This document shows, piece by piece, positions 59,041 to 64,000 of a DNA stretch of 64,000 nt. The DNA comes from Membranipora membranacea (taxonomy: Eukaryota > Bryozoa > Gymnolaemata > Cheilostomatida > Membraniporidae), in assembly GCA_914767715.1 (NCBI GenBank), contig OU612075.1, positions 2,912,001 through 2,976,000 on the forward strand, read 5' to 3'. Numbering within the stretch: position 1 is the stretch's first letter; every line of letters begins with the position of its first letter. Both the position numbers and the translations under genes were made by a program. The notes under the pieces are model-generated. The model was not told where the DNA came from, searched no databases, and saw only the letters and a list, made by a program, of their open reading frames with translations.

Positions 59041-62000
59041 CTTAAATAATTATTGCATCAAATTAATACAATTTGCTTAAGATTGATACTACCAATAAAA
59101 CTGCATATTAGCGCTCTGAAAAATAAATTTAATAATATATATTTATTATGTAAATATATATTTATTATATAAATATATATATTTATTATATGAATATAAT
59201 TGAAAATATTTCTTTTCTTACTATTCTAGATGGTATCAATATCATTTTGTTGAAATGATTTTGTACCACATTAAACCGGAGAAAAAGAACGCAATTTGTG
59301 AGATGACAAGATTTTGGAAAAATATAATTATGAGACTCTGTCTAAGTTCATTATGTGTAATTGTATACGGATGGAAAATCCTGGTACACCATGAGCTCTC
59401 TCTCTACTGCAATCAAACCAATCAGCATTCTTCTTCTCCAACCAGTCGATGCAATGCTTATTATTATGGCAGACAGAAATGTATCATAATGTTTTGTTTT
59501 GAAGAAGTAAGTTGGACAGCTGTGGGCTGTGGTCAGGTCTGTGCAGTGTGGTGGGAGGGCATTAGCATGTAACACATAGTGTGCACATTTCTTGATCATT
59601 ATATTGCATGGGCGGCTAGATATTGTGGTTAAATGACAGTGGGCTTGCTGGTGTGATATGGCTAAAATCTGTGTTTTGTTTCCTAAATTAATCCAGGCCT
59701 GTTCACCAACAAGCCACGTGGTTACAATACGCGACCTTACGGTATATATATACTAAGAATTCAGCACCAATGGGTTATCAATCTATGTCTATGTGAATGA
59801 GTAAAAGGAATTTAGCGGTTCACCAAAGAGCATAACATGATGGTCATTGGAAGACGTTGTCATGGTAATCAGAGAATTTCTCCACAGAATCTTTTAACAG
59901 CATTGCGCTAATTATCATAAGACTGGGGTGGATTCCAGTAAGACAAAGAGGCTGAATATAAACTAGTTATAGTATTAGTGATAGTTTAGATGTAAAATGG
60001 AAAAATTGTAATTAAAATTTGTAATCGACTAGAAGAAAGAGCAATCATGGCAAAATGGCAAAAGTAAAGAAAACGATAGAAATACTAAAACATAACTCTA
60101 TTCAAAAATATCGTTGAAGGTCAGTATAAATTACAATAAAATTCATGATGTTGTTATGTTTACATCATAATATATATATTCCATTTTTTTCTATTCTGGA
60201 GAAGAATAAGTCCTTGTACCAAGAACATTGTTTGCACAATTAAATGCATCCAGATTGCAGAAAAACATATGAGAAAAATGTTTGTCAATGTGGAGCACAT
60301 GTATGTATAAATATTATGTATACATATTATGTATTCAATATTAAATGCTACAATGTTAAACTATAACAATTCAATCATTTTTTTGTGTGTCAACTTTTTT
60401 GTTTCTTTTTTAATGACACTTTCGAAAAACATTTTCCTGAAAATGATATAGATGCCTTAATAGCATTAAAAAATTTCTTTAGTTTTTTTGTGAAATGTTA
60501 AATTTCTTATTTTCAGTGTCCATGTGAGTGTGTAAAAATTTGTAAAAAAGTGTATGCTTACTTTGGTCAATGAAACCTCCCACAGAAAGACAAAATACCC
60601 AACATTTGTATTACCTTATAAGACAATACATTAACTACCGAAGGTTTGATTGTTTTGCAACACCAAGCTGTTTAGCTACCTTTACTGTCTTTGACTAATT
60701 TAAACTACATTTACCTTGTTTTTTGGTAATTCCAATGTTAGGATGAAAAAATGGCGGACACATCTCCATTGAACAACATAAACATGGTCAAAATGTTTAT
60801 GCTGGCGAATGTTCATCGATCAGTGGCTATAGATGATGACTATGCAGTGTTGATCTTTATTCTAGCTTGGTCTGTGTGTTGGATTGAAATCTTGACAATC
60901 AGTTGCCTGATTGGTGGATTTGGTGGAAGATGATCGAGGCAATGGTGACTACAACAATAGAGAAATATACTATTTGAAAATGAAAACCTGATTACAGGGG
61001 GTGTCGGAAATTATTTAAGCCAACTAGTATCATTCCCTAATGAGTGCAACCTCTCAAATAATACTTCAATCTTGTGTCCATCTTTTTGATCGTTTTGATA
61101 CTTTAACTCTAGAAATACTTATATTTTTATTGTTCGAAGAATTTGGATAAATAAATAGTATGAAGGTAAATATCCGAAAACTTTTATGGAAAATGAGAAT
61201 GGAAGTCCTTTCAGATTCAGGTATAACCAATGAACTAAACCTTAGGTTTAGTTCATTGGTATAACAGTATCTACCATCACTCATTGTTGTCCATTGTGGA
61301 CCGCAAGTGCAATTCTAACTTTTGAGATTCTCCTGATTTTTTTTCATCAATGGTATCAACTTGCAACCATACAAATTATGTGGTGCTGACAGCTGAGCAT
61401 GGTTAAGCCAGATAGCTTGTGATATTCCTTAGCTGAATATAGTTCAAGTTTGGCATCGCCCCTCCCCCTCCACCAGAAATATGGGTTTTTGAGAACTTAA
61501 TGTAGGTGGAATAGTTAAAGGCCCACAAAACTTTCCAATGATGTATTTCTTAGAATTTTGGAGGATGTTTAACCGCTATTGGCACAAGTAGATAGAAGTA
61601 CATTAGCTTTTATGTCTGACGTCTTCTCCAAATACAAGAATTACAAGGACAATGGTGGTGAATAGCTGCATGAGCTTTTGACCAACTGGCTGAGGGTTAG
61701 TAAGAGTATAAAACTAGGTTGTGGGAAGAATCTTTCTGAGAGCTCCGGCTCTATATGTCATAACCACTGATATATATTCATGGATAAAGGGAAATATCTG
61801 ACCATGAACAAGCGTATGGCAATTTATGGAGGATTGCTGTAAATGATTTCTCATCGTTGATTGGTCCATAAATTTAGTGATGCTACAGCTGACCGTTAAC
61901 TTTTGTCAAGTAGCTTGTCTGAGTTGTTAAAGCTCGTTACTGGGATGTCAGTCAATCCATAAAGTTAAAACTGCCAGAATTCAAGCTAGATCTAATTACT

Positions 62001-62097
62001 GACAAAAAACTTATATACTGATGTAATTTCTCCACAAATAGCCATGCTGTGTATTTTACCACTAATCCATGAATTCATATCAATGGTCATAACAATC
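59041..62097. other. Intergenic region, AT-rich
   Basis: Contains AT dyads at about 59130-59195 (repeated atatatttattat), and a perfect 17-bp-arm hairpin at 61226-61260 (accaatgaactaaacct, one base, complement). No convincing exon on either strand. It should hold the promoter of the Cys-rich gene and the 3' flank of the Mab-21 gene. Confidence 0.5.
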
Positions 62098-63612
62098 TTA
62101 CTCACCGATGAGAACAAGCATTGACAGGAAGAATCTAAGCTTAGCATTGATAAACTGCCTCTCAAACTTAGTCACCCACAGAGCAGGATGTTTTTGTATC
62201 TTTCTTAAGATCTCTGTAGCTCTTTTGATTTCCCTATCAGTTTTATCCTGTGCTTCTTCCAGCATGTTCCGATCACTAAAAACAACAACTAGATCCTCAT
62301 ACTTTGTCGACAATATCTGTTGCAACTTGCTTGTAAAATTATCATGAAATCTGATATCTTATAAAGCTTTTCTTCTGCTGATTAGAAGTAGCTTTCTTTT
62401 TTTGTAACAGATTATTAAAGGCCATTAATGTGCCTTGATAAAAAACTCATAGATTTGTTACAAACAATCGACCTGTTCTCTTTTAGGGATGGTGAGACTG
62501 CTGCCAGGTGATTGGTGCCGCAGGTGTTGATTGTGGCAGCATATCTATATATTTACCTGATAAAGTAATTAGGTAGATGCCTATCGTGTAGATACTGGAT
62601 GTACTCACTCAGCATATGTATAAATACACTGCCGAGTGAACGATTCCCTTGTATATTGTAATAGTCCATATTTTGACCAGGTTCCTAAAAAAAGAAACAA
62701 ATATTGATAAAAAATGTTTTTGCCACTCACTGCCAGGCGCTTGGTGCTACAGGGGTTTTGGGTTCAGGTCATTATGAGAGCATGATGTATCCATATGCAT
62801 CAACCTCAATATGTATCTACCTCCATAGAAAACATTGACAAATGAATTCAATAAAATGTATTGGCAAATTTGTTTTTGGTACCTGGTTGAAACATTGATG
62901 GCGATGAATATTGAACCAGTCCTACCTTTTCAGCCATCCATAAAAAGACAGTCTTAAGTAAATAAGATCTATGCATCTTGTAGTGGCCCCCTTCCTCTTG
63001 GTCTTCTCCCCTTACATGTTCACAGTCTGTATCCACCTGTTGGTCGTCACCATTATCTCCAGTGACACTGGCTGCTACATTCTGCAGTAGCTAAAAATAG
63101 GATCACAAATGAGAATCTTGGTCCTAACTCACTACATAACAGACCGAGAACTGAAAGTACACTACGCTAACACAGCTTGAATTAGATGAAACCTTGATTT
63201 TAAGATGAAACCTTGCATTTAAGATTAAACTTCGCATTTAAGAGGAAACTTCGAATTAACTATGCTATAAGCGGTGTTGCGGAATACTAATGATGGATGA
63301 AACAGTTTTCTACAGATGTATTGTGTTTGTCACTATCTATCGTTGTTGAATGTGTACCTGTGCGATATGCCGTCCCTTTGGTTCTTCACTCTTAGAAATT
63401 TTCAGCAGAAACTTGAGAACAACATAAGCGAGTTTCAGAGCTCTCTTGTCGCTGTGGTAGTGAAATAGGTCGGCCTCAGCAGCAGCAAATGTCAGCCTCC
63501 AGTCTGTCTCGTGGTCATGTCCAGGTTGATGTGCTGTGAAATATGGATGCATGATCACTGAAATTGGTCCTCTTGTTGCATTCAAAAGAAGGAGAACACT
63601 GAAATGAGTTGT
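62098..63612 (-). CDS. Mab-21 domain protein, C-terminal part
   Basis: Minus strand exons: from about 63612-63540 down to 63358; 63090-62926; 62684-62557; 62329-62106, continuing to a stop at 62098-62100 if the donor at 62105 is not used. Phases agree across all four. Signatures: DWRLTFAAAEADL in the first exon (the family's WRLSF motif) and then a long helix; SYLLKTVFLWMAEK (the family's SYhLKT element); LGSVFIHML and LPNYF in the third. These belong to the C-terminal half of the Mab-21 fold, shared with cGAS-like nucleotidyltransferases. The N-terminal catalytic half is not visible, so enzymatic activity cannot be judged. The 5' end is uncertain because the minisatellite at 63622-64000 begins directly upstream. 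Confidence 0.7.
62480..62550 (+). repeat. SINE-A head remnant
   Basis: gggatggtgaga...ctgccaggtgattggtgccgcagg resembles the head of the SINE-A unit at 55805. Intronic to the Mab-21 gene. A second remnant is at 62728-62790. Confidence 0.4.
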
Positions 63613-63621
63613 AGCACTCAC

Positions 63622-64000
63622 GACTTGGCCACTGGTCTACTTGGCAACTGGTCTCCTAGACCACTGGTCTACTGGACCACTGGTCTACTGGACCACTGGT
63701 CTACTTGGCCGCTGGTCTACTGGACCACTGGACCACTGGACCACTGGTCTACTGGACCACTGGTCTTCTAGACCACTGGTCTACTGGACCACTGGTCTAC
63801 TTGGCCACTGGTCCACTGGACGGCTGGGCCACTGCACCACTATTCCACTAGACCACTGGTCCACTGGACCACTGGTCTACTTGGCCGCTGGTCTACTGGA
63901 CCACTGGACCACTGGTCTACTGGACCACTGGTCTACTAGACCACTGGTCTACTGGACCACTGGTCTACTTGGCCACTGGTCCACTGGACGGCTGGCCCAC
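63622..64000. repeat. Minisatellite of ctactggaccactggt units
   Basis: Imperfect 16-bp units (with 11- and 22-bp variants) running to the end of the window. Directly abuts the most upstream recognised Mab-21 sequence. Confidence 0.92.

Overview
The window is animal (metazoan) genomic DNA. Genes are intron-rich, with GT/AG introns mostly of 150-700 bp, on an AT-rich background. It encodes animal-type domains: a caspase, EGF repeats on a single-pass membrane protein, a Mab-21 fold, and matrin/U1-type zinc fingers. The compact introns, dense small inverted-repeat elements and tRNA-derived SINEs suit an early-branching marine invertebrate such as a sponge. That placement is inference; no marker gene fixes the species. 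All gene models were built by hand from splice signals and reading-frame phase. The four plus-strand models each give an intact frame with every intron phase consistent.

Layout, left to right. (1) 20-12389, plus: last 24 coding exons of a large protein with five H-x5-H zinc fingers. (2) 13614-16699, plus: six-exon short-chain dehydrogenase/reductase. (3) 16799-31044, plus: 14-exon type I membrane protein with a signal peptide, Thr-rich stalks, EGF-like repeats, one membrane segment and a short tail; its introns hold a tRNA-Ser, a 2-kb inverted-repeat element and two copies of a repeat that begins like U2 snRNA. (4) 31045-40156: gene-poor, with small foldback elements and a 16-bp minisatellite. 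(5) 40157-49771, plus: the main discovery, a six-exon gene for one protein of about 2106 residues. It carries 46 uninterrupted 23-residue leucine-rich repeats, then a Roc GTPase, a COR domain and a complete caspase (SHG and QACQG motifs, p20 plus p10). (6) 49772-54224: mostly repeats, including a perfect 33-copy 10-bp array. (7) 54225-59040, minus: a gene for an 81-residue secreted Cys-rich peptide, whose large intron holds a duplicated SINE-like unit and a LINE fragment split by a nested insertion. (8) 62098-63612, minus: C-terminal part of a Mab-21 family protein, bordered by a minisatellite that runs off the window.

The LRR-Roc-COR-caspase gene reads as a single-chain sensor, switch and protease. 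The LRR array would sense, Roc-COR would switch or dimerise, and the caspase would execute. The near-identical repeats, with variation concentrated at a few positions per repeat, resemble a rapidly evolving recognition surface. Links with the neighbouring EGF, Mab-21 and Cys-rich genes are only positional.
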